Part shown: positions 19,205 to 30,049 of the stretch, piece by piece
How the letters are laid out: the number at the start of each line of letters is the position of its first letter
How positions within the stretch are numbered: the first letter of the stretch is position 1
Origin: Lewinellaceae bacterium
Lineage (GTDB): Bacteria; Bacteroidota; Bacteroidia; Chitinophagales; Saprospiraceae
Assembly: GCA_016711435.1 (NCBI GenBank)
Contig: JADJSY010000022.1
Location: 38,454 to 102,453, forward strand
Direction: 5' to 3'
DNA: 64,000 nucleotides
Made by a program: the position numbers and the translations under genes
Notes under the pieces: model-generated
Seen by the model: the letters and a program-made list of their open reading frames with translations, nothing else
Databases searched by the model: none
Told to the model about the DNA's origin: nothing

Positions 19205-19723
19205 CTACACGTCAAATGTCTTTCTGAGTTCTAAGATAGCGTTTCGTACCCGGGTTTTGACCGTGCCAATCGGCATCCCGGTTGCATCCGAGGCCTCCTG
19301 ATGGGTGTATCCCTTCATATAAATCAGATCGATCAAAACCTTATGTTTTTCTTCCATTTTTTGTACGACTTCGTTCATGCCGATCGAGTCAGAATTTATG
19401 GTATCATCACCTGCGGTATGCGCCAAACTGTCCAGATTAACTGTTTTTTTACTGTTGCGAAAATGGGGCGTTCGGGTAGCGTCTATGGCCGTATTGCGCG
19501 CAATGTTCAAGACCCAGGTAAATACCTGCCCTTTTGACTCGTCGTAATGTGCGCCGTACCGCCATACTTTTAAAAAAGTATCCTGCATGACTTGCTGCGC
19601 CAATTCTTTGTTGATGACAATCCGCAATACGGCGCCATACACTGCGGCTCCGTACGTATCGTAAATGTGTGCGATCGCGACGGGGTCCTGTACTTTTAGA
19701 AGACGAATAATGTGTTCCTGCAT
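19205..19723 (-). CDS. ECF-type RNA polymerase sigma factor
   Basis: The protein has 172 residues. Region 2 covers about 15-85 (AIAHIYDTYGAAVYGAVLRI ... FLKVWRYGAHYDESKGQVFT, WVLNIARNTAIDATR) and region 4 about 120-168 (LIDLIYMKGYTHQEASDATG, IGTVKTRVRNAILELRK). It is complete. There is no anti-sigma gene next to it; the AI-2E permease follows. Its promoter carries operator site 4, the most degenerate of the ten (GCAAC and CTTTA), so this sigma factor is itself a member of the regulon and may relay the signal further. Its own target promoters are unknown. Confidence 0.9.
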   Translation of the reverse strand: MQEHIIRLLKVQDPVAIAHIYDTYGAAVYGAVLRIVINKELAQQVMQDTFLKVWRYGAHYDESKGQVFTWVLNIARNTAIDATRTPHFRNSKKTVNLDSLAHTAGDDTINSDSIGMNEVVQKMEEKHKVLIDLIYMKGYTHQEASDATGMPIGTVKTRVRNAILELRKTFDV

Positions 19724-19807
19724 TTTTTTGGCGGATGTGAGCGCCTGGGGCGAGGGGAGCCTGCGGAGATCGTGATAAATAATTAAAACCTTCTGATTAA
19801 ATACCCA

Positions 19808-19873
19808 TAAAGGTCTATATGTTTACTACATCAGGCGTTACAACGTTTTATAAAAAAGTTGCATTATTCCCAT
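19808..19873 (-). promoter_or_regulatory. Ten-site operator, site 4 (sigma factor)
   Basis: Minus strand: GGGAATAATGCAAC, 16 bases, GTAAC, 22 bases, ACCTTTA. The spacings are unchanged; each of the outer half-site, the TGTG element and the -7 element differs from consensus. Confidence 0.72.
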
Positions 19874-19901
19874 ATTTTAGAACACCCGTTCCGAACAGGC
19901 A

Positions 19902-19941
19902 ATAAAAAAACTGCCCCCATTGCTGAGGGCAGTTGAAAAAA
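19902..19941 (-). terminator. Rho-independent terminator of the giant adhesin gene
   Basis: On the minus strand a stem CTGCC(C)/GGGGCAG with a short loop is followed by seven T. It lies just after the adhesin stop codon at 19957. Confidence 0.8.
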
Positions 19942-19956
19942 TTCCGTCGTTATAAC

Positions 19957-22900
19957 TTATTTTATCAGAACCAGTTTTTTATTGATAATCTGGGCGCCAT
20001 TTACAATTCTACAGATATAAACGCCGTCGGCAAGACCTTCTGCATTTACTTCGGTTCTGTAAATTTTGCCTTTTTCAATATCCTGTTCAAACAGCGTGGT
20101 GATTTTACTTCCGGATAATCTGTAAAGTTCAATCACGACATGCGAACTGGATTCCCTGTTTATAAATTCTACCATTGCTAATTCGGTGAAAGGATTCGGA
20201 AAAATCTTTGCATCCAGGTAGCCGTCGCGGATCGGCCCGCCTTCCCACTGTGATGTGTCGCTAATAAGGTTTAAAACAACTGTTTCACAGGTACTGGAAC
20301 ATCCATTCTCGTCCGTCACCGTTACCGAAAATGTACCCGAGCTATCAACAGTGATACAACGGCTTGAATCGCCCGTACTCCACAGATAGGTAGCCATAGC
20401 GAATGGAACGCACAACGTTCTGCTTGTTTCATTACCCGGTACCGGGACACTGGTAATGGTGCAGGCCGGGGCGGCTCCAGCACTTACGGTTTTGCTGCAG
20501 GTACTGCTGCATCCGTTACCATTCGTTGTCGTTACGGCATACACGCCTGCCGCAGTTACCATAATGCAACTGGTAGTGGCGCCTGTGCTCCATAAGTAAG
20601 AAGAAGCGCCCGGGGTTGCACAAAGCAACATGGGCTGGCCCTGACAAATGGATGCGTTGCCCGAGATAACACAAACCGGTGTCGGCGTAATGACGACCGT
20701 TCTTGTCCCGGTAGCAGTTGTCCCGTTGGCAGCGGTCGCTGTCACGGCATATTCACCTGCGGTGTTGACCAGAATACAACTGGTTGTTGCGCCCGTACTC
20801 CACAGATAACCGGTATAACCGGATGGTGCGCAGAGCATCGTTGTTTGTCCTTCACAAATATTATGGTTACCGTCAATTTCACAAACAGGCGTCTGATGGC
20901 CACCGGTTACGGTAACCCAGCAGGCGCTGGTACATCCGTTTGCATTGGTTACCGTCACGGAATACATACCCGGTGTGCTCACGAGGATACAACTGGTGTT
21001 GGCGCCCGTGTTCCACAGGTAGTTAATACAACCGGCCGGTGCGCAAAGCAGCGTTGATTGCCCCCCGCTGATGACGCAATTTCCTGTAATAATGCAGGTT
21101 GGCGGCGGCGGTTGCGTTACCGTCACGCAAGCAGTGCTGCTGCATCCGTTTGAATAAGTGACGGTGACGGAATAATTGCCCGGAGCGCAGGCGAGAATAC
21201 ATGGGGTCATTTCACCCGTACTCCACCAGTAAGAAGCGCAACCCGGAGGCGCACACAACGGCGTTGGTTGTCCGCCGCACATGGAGGTGCAACCGGTAAT
21301 AACACAGACAGGCGTATAACCTTGTGTAACGGTTACCCAACAGACGCTGCTGCATCCGTTTCCATAAGTTACGGTAACAGCATACGTTCCGGGCGTATGC
21401 ACGGAAATACACTGGGTGGTTGCACCCGTACTCCACCAATAGGACGTACAATCGACCGGCACACAACCGAACCCGGCCGACGCACAAAGCACTACGGGAG
21501 CGCCACCACAAGTGAGGACACAATTACCGGTAATCTGGCAAGGCGGTGCAGGGCCGACCACAACGGTACGGGTACAAACGCTGCTGCATCCGGCCGCATT
21601 GGTCACGGTAAGGGAATAAACGCCGGGTGTGGTTACAACAATATACGGCGTAGTAGCCCCTGTGCTCCACCAATAGGACGTACAACCGGCAGGCGCGTAC
21701 AGCAAAATGGGTTGTCCGCCACAAGGAATAACACAATCGCCGAGAATGGCACAAACAGGCGCAGGGCTGACCGTTACAGTAGTGCTACAGACGCTGCTGC
21801 ATCCGTTTGCGTAGGTGACTGTGACGGAATAGGCGCCGGAGCGCTCACCGTGATACAATTCGTCATGGCTCCGTTGCTCCACCAATAAGAAGCGGCGCCG
21901 GGCGGTACGCACAGTTGAGTAGATTCACCTTCGCAGATGATTTGATCGCCTGTGATGATGCAAGCCGGCAGTGCGTCGACGATGACCGTTTTGCTACAAA
22001 CGCTGGTACATCCGTTAGATGAGGTTACCGTAACGGAATAGGTTCCCGGGGTGCTGACAAGTATACAATTGGTGGTGGCGCCGTTACTCCACAGATAAGA
22101 AGATGCGCCCGGAGGCACACACAACTGCGTCGTTTGTCCCGGTGTGCAAATGAAACCTTTACCTGTAATCGTACAACTTGGTTGCAGGTTGAGGGAAATA
22201 GTTTTGCTGCAAACGCTGGTACATCCGTTGGAAGCAGTTACCGTAACGGAATACGTTCCTGCTGCGCTAGCAATAATACAATTGGTGGTAGCGCCAGTGC
22301 TCCACAGATAGGAAGCCGCTCCGGCAGGCACGCATAACTGGGTGAGTTGCCCTTCTTCACAAATGAAATCGTCGCCGGTAATCACACAAACAGGCGCGGG
22401 GTTCAACGTAACGATCTGGCTACAGATGCTGCTGCAACCGCTCGCGCTGGTCACTGTAACAACGTAGGTTCCCGCAGTACTCACGGTAATACAATTGGTG
22501 GTTGCGCCGTTGCTCCAGAGATAGGAAGCTGCGCCGGCAGGCACACACAATTGAGTTGTTTGACCTGCTTCACAAATGAAATTATCACCGCTGATCGTGC
22601 AGATAGGCAGTGGAGAAACAAGCACTGTTCTGCTGCAAATACTGCTGCATCCGTTGGAATAGGTGACCGTTACAACATAGGTTCCCGCAGTATTCACCGA
22701 AATACAATTCGTCGTAGCCCCGGTGCTCCACAAGTAGGACGTGGCGCCGGCAGGTACGCAGAGTTGGGATGATTCGCCCAGACAAATAAAACTATCACCT
22801 ATAATCGTGCAGATGGGCAGTGGATTGACAAGCACCGTTTTGCTACAGATACTGGTACAACCGTTCGCATTGGTGACGGTAACGGCATACGTTCCTGCTG

Positions 22901-25900
22901 CATTGACAGCAATACAATTCGTCGTTGCCCCGGTGCTCCACAAGTAGGACGTGGCGCCGGCAGGTACGCAGAGTTGGGTTGATTGTCCATCGCAGATCGT
23001 ATCATTTCCGGTAATCATACAAACAGGTGTAGGATTGAGCGTAACGATTGTGCTACAAATACTGATACATCCGTTTAAGGAGGTCACCGTAACGGAATAT
23101 GTTCCTGCTTCATTTACTAAAATACAGTTGGTCGTGGCCCCGGTGCTCCATAGGTACGACATCGCACCGGCAGGAACGCACAATTGGGTTGCTTGTCCCT
23201 CGCAGATGAAATCATCGCCGGTAATTATACAAAGCGGTAAAGGGTTGACAATCACTGTTTTGCTGCAAATACTGCTGCATCCGTTTTCATCGGTTACCGT
23301 TACGGCATAGGTTCCTGCCGCATTTACGGTAATACAATTGGTCGTTGCCCCGGTGCTCCACAAATAAGAAGCCGCGCCGGCAGGCACACACAGTTCGGTT
23401 GATTGACCCTCTTCACAGAGAAAATCGTCGCCGGTAATGATACATACCGGTGGTGGGCTGATGGTAACCGTCCGGCTACACACGCTGCTGCATCCGCTTG
23501 CATTGGTTACAGTAACGGAATATAAGCCCGCCGCATTCACAGAAATACAATTCGTGATAGCGCCGGTGCTCCAGAGATAGGAGGCCGCACCGGCAGGAAC
23601 GCACAACTGGGTTGTTTGACCTGGTGCGCAGATAAAATCATTCCCGGTGATGGTACAAATCGGGAGGGGAACCGTGGCAACGGTCAGGCTACAGATGCTG
23701 TTGCATCCGTTCGCATTGGTAATCGTAACCGAATAAGTGCCTGCGGCGCTTACGGAGATACAATTGGTAGTGGCTCCCGTGCTCCACAAATAAGCAATCG
23801 CGCCGGCAGGCACACAAATCTGGGTGGATTGTCCCTCGCAGATAAAATTGCTGCCGGTGATCGTGCAGGTTGTCAGGGGGTTAACGATCACTGTCTTGCT
23901 ACAAATGCTGGTGCATCCGCCGGCATTGGTAACAGTGACAGAATAGGTTCCCGCAGTGTTGATGGTAATACAATTCGTGGTGGCTCCGGTGCTCCATAAA
24001 TAAGCAATTGCGCCGGGCGCTACACAAAGTTCGGTTGATTGCCCTGGCGCGCAGATAAAATCATCACCGGTGATGGTACAGACCGGCGTTGGATTGACCG
24101 TGATTATTTTGCTGCAAACACTGCTACATCCGTTTTCACTTGTAACGGTAACAGAATAGGTTCCTGCGCTTACTGTAATACAATTGGTCGTTTCTCCGGT
24201 GTTCCACAAATAGGAGGCGGCGCCCGGAGGCACACAAATCTGGGTTAATTGTCCGGGTGCGCATACAAAATCATCACCGGTGATGGTACAGACCGGTAAT
24301 AGATTGACCGTAACAGTGACGGTACAAACGCTGCTGCAACCATTGACATCCGTCACGATAACTGTGTAAATCCCTGCTGTGCTGACGGTAATGCAGTTCG
24401 TAGTTGCTCCGGTATTCCATAAATAGGAAGCGGCGCCGGCAGGTACGCAGAGCTGTGTTGATTGCCCCGTACAGATAGAAAGATTTCCTGTGATAGTACA
24501 GACCGGCGAAGGAAGCACTACTACCACCGCGCTACAAATACTACTGCATCCGACCATATTGGTTACAGTAACAGAATAGGTACCTGCTGCGCTTACAGTA
24601 ATACAATTTGATGTTCCGCCGTTGCTCCACAAATAAGATGTTGCGCCTGCCGGCACATAAAGAAGCGTTGATTGGCCCGTGCAGATGGAAAGATTACCTG
24701 TGATCGTACAGATGGGCAGTGGGCTTGCCGTAACTGCCTGGCTACATACACTGCTGCAACCGTTGGCACTGGTGACAGTCACCGCGTAGGTGCCTGCTGC
24801 GCTAACGGTGATACAATTGGTTGTTGCTCCGGTACTCCACAAATAAGAAGCGGCGCCGGCAGGCACACACAGTTGAGTGGACTGGCCCGCGCAAATGGAA
24901 GGATTTCCTGTGATGGTACAAACGGGCAGGGGGTTCACGTTTACAGTCACACTGCAAACGCTGCTGCATCCGGCCAGATTGGTAACGGTCACTGCATATA
25001 TTCCTGCTGCACTTACTGTTATACAATTCGATATTCCGCCGTTGCTCCACAAATAGGAAGCGGCGCCTGCAGGTACACAAAGAAGCGTTGATTGGCCCGA
25101 GCAAATAGAAAGATTTCCTGTAATGGTACAAATAGGAGGCGGGATAATGATAACAGCCCGACTACATACGCTGCTGCAACCAGCTGAATTGGTTACCGTC
25201 ACCGCGTAAGTGCCTGCTGCGCTGACGGTGATACAATTGGTCGTTGCGCCTGTACTCCACAATACGAAGCGGCGCCGGCAGGGCACACAGTTGCGTGGAC
25301 TGGCCTGCGCAAATGGCAGAATTACCCGTGATCGTACAAACGGGTAGGGGGCTTGCGTTAACGGTCACACTACAAATACTGCTGCATCCGCCTGCATTGG
25401 TAACGGTTACCGTGTATGATCCTGCTGCGTTTACGTTAATACAATTGCTGTTCCGCCATTGCTCCACAAATAGGAAGCGGCGCCGGCAGGAACACACAAT
25501 TGTGTGGACTGACCCGTGCAGATGGAAAGATCGCCCGTGATGGTACAGATAGGCAGGGGTGTTACCACAACTGCCTGGCTACAGATGCTGCTGCAACCGG
25601 CTGAATTGGTTACGGTTACCGCATAAGTGCCTGCTGAACTTACGTTAATACAATTGGTCGTTGCGCCGGTACTCCACAAATACGAAGCAGCGCCGGCAGG
25701 CACACACAGTTGAGTGGACTGACCTGCACAAATGGAAGGATTACCCGTGATGGTACAAACGGGCAGGGGGTTGACGTTTACGGATACACTGCAAACGCTG
25801 CTGCATCCGGCCGCACTGGTTACTGTGACCGCATACGTTCCCGCTGCACCTACTGTGATACAATTGCCCGTTCCGCCGGTGCTCCATAGGTATGAAGCGG

Positions 25901-27296
25901 CGCCGGCAGGCACACACAATTGTGTGGACTGTCCGAAACAAATGGAAGTGGCCCCTGTGATGGTACAGATTGGGAGGGGATTTACGGTCACGGCCTGGCT
26001 ACAGACACTGCTGCATCCGGCTGCATTGGTTACGGTCACGGTGTAAGTACCTGCTGTACTGACGGTGATACAATTGCCCGTTCCGCCGTTGCTCCACAAA
26101 TAGGACGCGGCGCCGGCGGGCGCACAAAGTTGTGTCGTTTGCCCGGCACAGATGCTGCTATTGCCCGTGATCGTGCAAACCGGCGCGGCGCTCACGGTCA
26201 CTGCCCGGCTACAGACGCTGCTGCATCCGGCTGCACTGGTTACAGTAACAGAATAGTTGCCTGCTGCGCTTACCGTGATACAATTCGATGTTCCACCGTT
26301 GCTCCACAAATATGAAGCCGCTCCGGCAGGCGCACACAGTTGTGTGGACTGGCCGAAACAGATGGCAGTGGCCCCTGTGATGGTACAAACAGGCAGGGGA
26401 TTCACCGTAACAATAATGGTGTTGGACGTTGCGCTGCCACAACTATTCGAATTGGTAACGGTATAAGAACCGCTTGTGGTCACCGTAATAGAAGACGTGG
26501 TGGCTCCGTTGCTCCAAACTCCGCCACAATTGCCTGAAAGTGTGACACTTCCGCCGGCACAAAAAGTGGTTGGCCCACCTGCTGTAATGACCGAGGGGCT
26601 GGGTTCCTGATTGTTAATATCTACAAAATTATTGTGCAAGGCAATAGCGCCGGTGCGTGTAAGCGCTCTGCCGAAAAGAGAGGAACCTTCCAATAATTCG
26701 ATGGCTCCGGCGCCAATCAGGTTGCCCCTGAAAACAGAACCCCCACCCAATTCAAATGCTCCGTTTACCTGCCAATATACATTGCATATCGAGGCGCCGT
26801 TGATCAGAATGACGTTGGAAAAAGTGGTGGTCGATAAAGCGCCGTCTATCTGGAAAATAAAGACCGAATTCGGGTCGCATTCGCCATCCAGGATCAAATC
26901 TCCACTTAAGTCAGCAGCCGACCCTACACAGTAAACATTCGGGGTAAGTATCTGTCCGCCTCCAAAGGGTGTTCCTAAAACCTGCCCGCAGGTAAGGCCG
27001 GCTAAAAAGGCATACGCCCCATTGACGGCCGTAGAGGCTGCTACTGCTTCGGGATCTGCCACATGGATAGTTCCAGTTAATACTCCGGGAGGAAAGCCGG
27101 TAAAGGCGCCTACTCTGGTGCCGACATCGCCGGTTACATTGGTGGAGTTTCCATTAACTGAAAATGCTCCGGCTCCGGTAAATAATACGAAATCAGACGC
27201 TGCCCCCAGGTTAGGAAGCGTTTGTCCGTAATTCAAAAGTGGGATTAAAAAAAAAATCAGGAAAGGCATTAGATTAAGTCGCAAGGTTCTCATCAT
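19957..27296 (-). CDS. Giant ice-binding-type adhesin: DUF3494 head, about 30 Cys-rich repeats, T9SS sorting domain (several frameshifts)
   Basis: One locus encodes about 2,440 residues. It has a signal peptide (MMRTLRLNLMPFLIFFLIPL). A DUF3494 ice-binding domain follows at about residues 27-225 (LGAASDFVLFTGAGAFSVNG, GDVGTRVGAFTGFPPGV, FIFQIDGALST). Then come about 30 tandem units of 68-72 residues (CTITG-x-ICxGQSTQLC, SYLWSTGATTNCITV, GTYSVTVTNANGCSSVC), each with four or more Cys, and a C-terminal T9SS sorting domain (IFPNPFTELAMVEF ... KLVLIK). Frames change near 25455, 25280, 25255 and 21835, each inside a repeat and without loss of register. The layout, a binding head on a long repetitive stalk, recalls bacterial ice adhesins. 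The gene is controlled by operator site 5 and ends in a strong terminator. Confidence 0.85.
20280..26440 (-). repeat. Coding tandem repeats, about 30 units of roughly 207 bp
   Basis: The units in the adhesin stalk are similar at DNA level (for example the minus-strand phrase for SYLWSTGATTNCI recurs in most units). They are prone to assembly collapse or expansion. Unit type changes near 21.8 kb, where Tyr-Trp-Trp variants (SYWWSTGA) replace SYLWSTGA. Confidence 0.9.
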
Positions 27297-27767
27297 TTAA
27301 CTTTTTATTATTATATGAAACAAATTTTGGTACCTCAAAGGTGCCTGCCTTCGTGGCCGGAATTGTTACACATTTCTAAAAAAAAGTTATAACATTCACA
27401 CATAAATACCCCGATAATATTAGTTTGATTCCGCTGCATGCTTCACAAACAGGGTAAGTCCCTCAGCGCCAAATTCAGTACCGGTGTAAATCAGTTTTTC
27501 GCCGTCTGTTTTAAATTCGAGAAATACTGTCTTTATCGCCTATACGCCGCAGCGGCGCTGTTGTTGGTCGCCAGCCGGTATCTGGATTTTTCCAGGTATC
27601 GGTGGTCATTTTGGCGCTGCCTTCCGGCGTTAGACTCAGGCGTGCCTCCGGTGTGGAGCGCTTCAGGCTGGCCTGGTAGGCTTGCTGAGGAGCGTTTTTG
27701 TTGGGTTGGTGGGAGGCCGGGGGAGTGCAGCGCCGATGGGGGGCGTTTAGTTTGTAAGGAAAGTGTT
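27297..27767. other. Gap with operator site 5 and possible coding remnant
   Basis: Apart from operator site 5 no definite gene is present. On the minus strand, 27420-27720 has protein-like stretches in two frames (LSLTPEGSAKMTTDTWKNPD, then FLEFKTDGEKLIYTGTEFGA ending in TAA at 27420) that could be one small gene broken by an indel near 27530. I do not recognise it. Confidence 0.35.
27336..27402 (-). promoter_or_regulatory. Ten-site operator, site 5 (adhesin)
   Basis: Minus strand: TGTGAATGTTATAAC, 16 bases, GTAAC, 22 bases, ACCTTTG. The -7 element is 40 bases upstream of the adhesin start. Confidence 0.85.
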
Positions 27768-28103
27768 TCAGGCTGACATCGCAAATAATTCCTGATAGGC
27801 GTCTTCTCTTTTCGCAATGATTTCCTTGTTTTGCGTAATTTTTAAGGAGGTCACGCAGGTATGATACAAGAGGCTTTGACACAGCGATTTTTTTGTTTCC
27901 AGCAAGGATTTATCTGCTTTTAACTGAAAAAAGAGCATGATTAAAATTTCTTCCGCGGGCGGGCCTTCATCTACCACCCAAAGGATGGCCACATACATCA
28001 TTAGGGCATATTTGTCGTAGAGATATTGCCAGCCCTGCGGGTTGTTTTGCGCTATCAATTCAACAATTTCTATATCAGACTTTAGGATGTGTTGAGTTGC
28101 CAT
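27768..28103 (-). CDS. Sigma-70 region 2-like protein lacking region 4
   Basis: The protein has 111 residues. WQYLYDKYALMMYVAILWVV and the following acidic helix (EEILIMLFFQLKADKSLLET, then LYHTCVTSLKITQNK) align with ECF sigma region 2 (the LYDRYAxxLYGxxLRIV pattern). The protein ends before any region 4, and no continuation is visible downstream. It may be an isolated core-binding domain, a sigma-derived modulator, or a truncated gene. It is on the same strand as the adhesin gene and upstream of it, with about 470 bases and operator site 5 between. The identification rests on pattern likeness only. Confidence 0.5.
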   Translation of the reverse strand: MATQHILKSDIEIVELIAQNNPQGWQYLYDKYALMMYVAILWVVDEGPPAEEILIMLFFQLKADKSLLETKKSLCQSLLYHTCVTSLKITQNKEIIAKREDAYQELFAMSA

Positions 28104-28183
28104 TTTGTGTGATGTTTATGTAGTTGGTTAGTGTTTTATGATGGGCACTAAATAAATTATACAGATAGATTTTATTAGATTTT

Positions 28184-28543
28184 TCATTCTCCCTGGTCTT
28201 CTTCTAAATCGTTGTGGTTATCTCCACCTAAGCTGTAATAGTTATTTTCTTCATCTTCATTTCCGATGGCTTCCTGTTCATCATCCAGTTCAGAACCGGG
28301 CACATCCAAATCTTCGCCCGACAAATCGTCGTCGAAATCTTTTTCATTATTTAAACCGTCTTTTTCGTTTTCGCTGAAATCCTTTCCTGTAGTAATATCC
28401 TCCTCATCTATATTGTCTTCTTTTTGAGATTGGTTATAAATGTCTTCATCGGCAGGGTACAAGGGATAACCGGAAAGATTGGCTTTCTTGTCAGCGCCTG
28501 CATTTTGACCGGGCGGGTTGGTGTTGTCGCTTATAACTTTCAT
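28184..28543 (-). CDS. Acidic low-complexity protein
   Basis: The protein has 119 residues starting MKVISDNTNPPGQNAGADKK, followed by YPLYPADEDIYNQSQKEDNI and a very acidic tail (DDDLSGEDLDVPGSELDDEQ). It is predicted to be disordered and cytoplasmic. Similar acidic proteins with a PADEDIYN-like motif are common in Bacteroidota beside stress genes; no function is known. The start at 28543 is chosen because the longer frame overlaps the upstream gene's end. It lies 98 bases after the Thivi_2564-type gene and probably belongs to the same transcription unit under operator site 6. Confidence 0.72.
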   Translation of the reverse strand: MKVISDNTNPPGQNAGADKKANLSGYPLYPADEDIYNQSQKEDNIDEEDITTGKDFSENEKDGLNNEKDFDDDLSGEDLDVPGSELDDEQEAIGNEDEENNYYSLGGDNHNDLEEDQGE

Positions 28544-28641
28544 GGAAATCAATAATTTAAAATAATTAGCAGGGCAACCGTCTGTAAGGAGACAATCGCC
28601 AAATGATTGGTGGAAAGATGGAATTGGTAAGACTGCCGTTT

Positions 28642-28827
28642 TTAGATACGGACGTTTTGCAGGGAATCTAACAGGCCGAAAGCGCGGAGCAACCACAGGA
28701 CCAGCACAATCACAACGACTACGTTGAGGATTCTTTTGATCTTGCCATCCATGGGAATATAGGTGTTTACCAACCAGAGGAGAACGCCTGCAATAATTAA
28801 GGTGATTAGAACGGTAGTGAGTGACAT
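28642..28827 (-). CDS. Thivi_2564-family small membrane protein
   Basis: The protein has 61 residues with two membrane spans (MSLTTVLITLIIAGVLLWLV and ILNVVVVIVLVLWLLRAFGL) joined by NTYIPMDGKIKR. The pattern matches the Thivi_2564 family of small membrane proteins, whose role is not established. The start at 28827 follows the -7 element of operator site 6 (28856-28862) by 28 bases; the longer frame would begin in the promoter. It is a member of the stress regulon. Confidence 0.82.
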   Translation of the reverse strand: MSLTTVLITLIIAGVLLWLVNTYIPMDGKIKRILNVVVVIVLVLWLLRAFGLLDSLQNVRI

Positions 28828-28855
28828 CTTACAGAGTTTTAAATGAATAATAATC

Positions 28856-28921
28856 CAAAGGTATGATGCCGCATTCCGGGTACTGTTACACAACTTTTGA
28901 AAAGAGTTACATTATTCACAC
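28856..28921 (-). promoter_or_regulatory. Ten-site operator, site 6 (Thivi_2564 gene)
   Basis: Minus strand: TGTGAATAATGTAAC, 16 bases, GTAAC, 22 bases, ACCTTTG preceded by T, so the -7 element reads TACCTTTG and fits the Bacteroidota TAnnTTTG consensus exactly. Confidence 0.9.
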
Positions 28922-28930
28922 TTTTATTAG

Positions 28931-29019
28931 GAAGGGATGAGGAATGAGGGATGAGGATGACCGAGCGTTATGTCGGACATCACGCTCGGTCATTCCTCAT
29001 CCCTCATTCCTCATTCCTG
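28931..29019. repeat. Inverted repeat with CCGAGCG hairpin, site B
   Basis: The left arm GGGATGAGGAATGAGG... and the right arm ...CATCCCTCATTCCTCATTCC surround the hairpin CCGAGCGTTATGTC / GACATCACGCTCGG. It lies between operator site 6 and the MlaD stop codon. Confidence 0.85.
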
Positions 29020-29041
29020 TTAACTCATCCCTCAAACTGAC

Positions 29042-30046
29042 TTACTTCTCAGATAAGGCCTTTTTCGCCGCTTTTGCCTTTTTCTTGAAGAATCCACGCA
29101 GTAAAAAACTGTGCTGCACCGCTTCCAGGTCTTCATCTAATTTTTTGGAACCGCTTTCCAGGTTTTTGAGGGTTTGTTTTAAGTGGGCGCCTGTTTTTTC
29201 ATCGTGCAGCAGTACGCCGATGGAAGACCTGGGGTTGCTCCCGGCTTCTTTCAGGTTGGCGACAAACAAGGCAGCCGTGTCGGCAATTTCCTGCAATTGC
29301 AGGACGGAATTTTTAATCGAATTATAGATGATCGTATCCGTCACGAAATCATTGGCGAGGGTACCTTCTTTGTTCAGTCCGGCGCTGAATGCAGCCAGCG
29401 AACCGGTCAGTTCCTGCGCTTTGGCAGATGCATTTTTGAGCGTGGCCGCTGCGGTGTTGATGTTCCGGTATAAGTCGTCGTCGTTCAACAATTTCCCGAT
29501 CGTACCTTCATTAGTCGTTAATTTTTTACTGACAGATTTAATATCCGTTGAAATAGCCATAAAATCGGTGGTAATGGCCAGGATATTTTCATTGTTTTTC
29601 TGTAGGGTATTGATCATATCCTCCGTAGAAAAAGTGTTCTCGACAGCCAATGTATCTCCTTCCTGCACTTCGCCGAATTTTGAGGTGCCGCCGTAAATCA
29701 CGAGGATTTTATTTCCGATCAGTCCATCAGTGCTTATTTTGACTAAGGCGTCTTTCCGGATAAATTGCTGCGCATTAATATCAATCTTTAAACCTACCAC
29801 CACCTGCGATTCTCCATGTAGGTCTATCCGGTTGACGGTGCCTATTTTTACACCGGAAAACCAGATGCTGTTACCTGCCTGCAAGCCGTTTACGTCGTCA
29901 AACTGGGAGATTACCTGCATTTTCTTTTTAAAAGTTTCATGCAAGTCGCCGATCATCAGGACGCCTGCAATGAGGAATATCAATCCCAGCAAAACAAAAA
30001 CTCCTACAATGACTGCACGCTTATTATTTTTAGGTGATTCACTCAT
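29042..30046 (-). CDS. MlaD family protein (MCE domain), lipid transport substrate-binding component
   Basis: The protein has 334 residues. An N-terminal membrane anchor (RAVIVGVFVLLGLIFLIAGV) and an MCE domain at about residues 38-115 (VISQFDDVNGLQAGNSIWFS, GVKIGTVNRI) are followed by a long helical region to the C-terminus. MCE proteins form hexameric periplasmic rings that carry lipids between inner and outer membranes. It is third in the order MlaE-MlaF-MlaD on the minus strand, 3 bases after the ATPase gene. Substrate direction is not known. The operon is under operator site 7. Confidence 0.9.
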   Translation of the reverse strand: MSESPKNNKRAVIVGVFVLLGLIFLIAGVLMIGDLHETFKKKMQVISQFDDVNGLQAGNSIWFSGVKIGTVNRIDLHGESQVVVGLKIDINAQQFIRKDALVKISTDGLIGNKILVIYGGTSKFGEVQEGDTLAVENTFSTEDMINTLQKNNENILAITTDFMAISTDIKSVSKKLTTNEGTIGKLLNDDDLYRNINTAAATLKNASAKAQELTGSLAAFSAGLNKEGTLANDFVTDTIIYNSIKNSVLQLQEIADTAALFVANLKEAGSNPRSSIGVLLHDEKTGAHLKQTLKNLESGSKKLDEDLEAVQHSFLLRGFFKKKAKAAKKALSEK

Positions 30047-30049
30047 CGG

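Noticed and set aside
19957..27296. CRISPR-like tandem array at 20-26 kb
   Set aside because: The repeats are 207-bp coding units in frame, with protein-level conservation; there are no spacers or leader.
27420..27882. Coding sequence between the adhesin and the sigma-like gene
   Set aside because: Protein-like stretches exist in two minus-strand frames, but no start, domain or conserved motif supports a gene call; noted only as a possible remnant.
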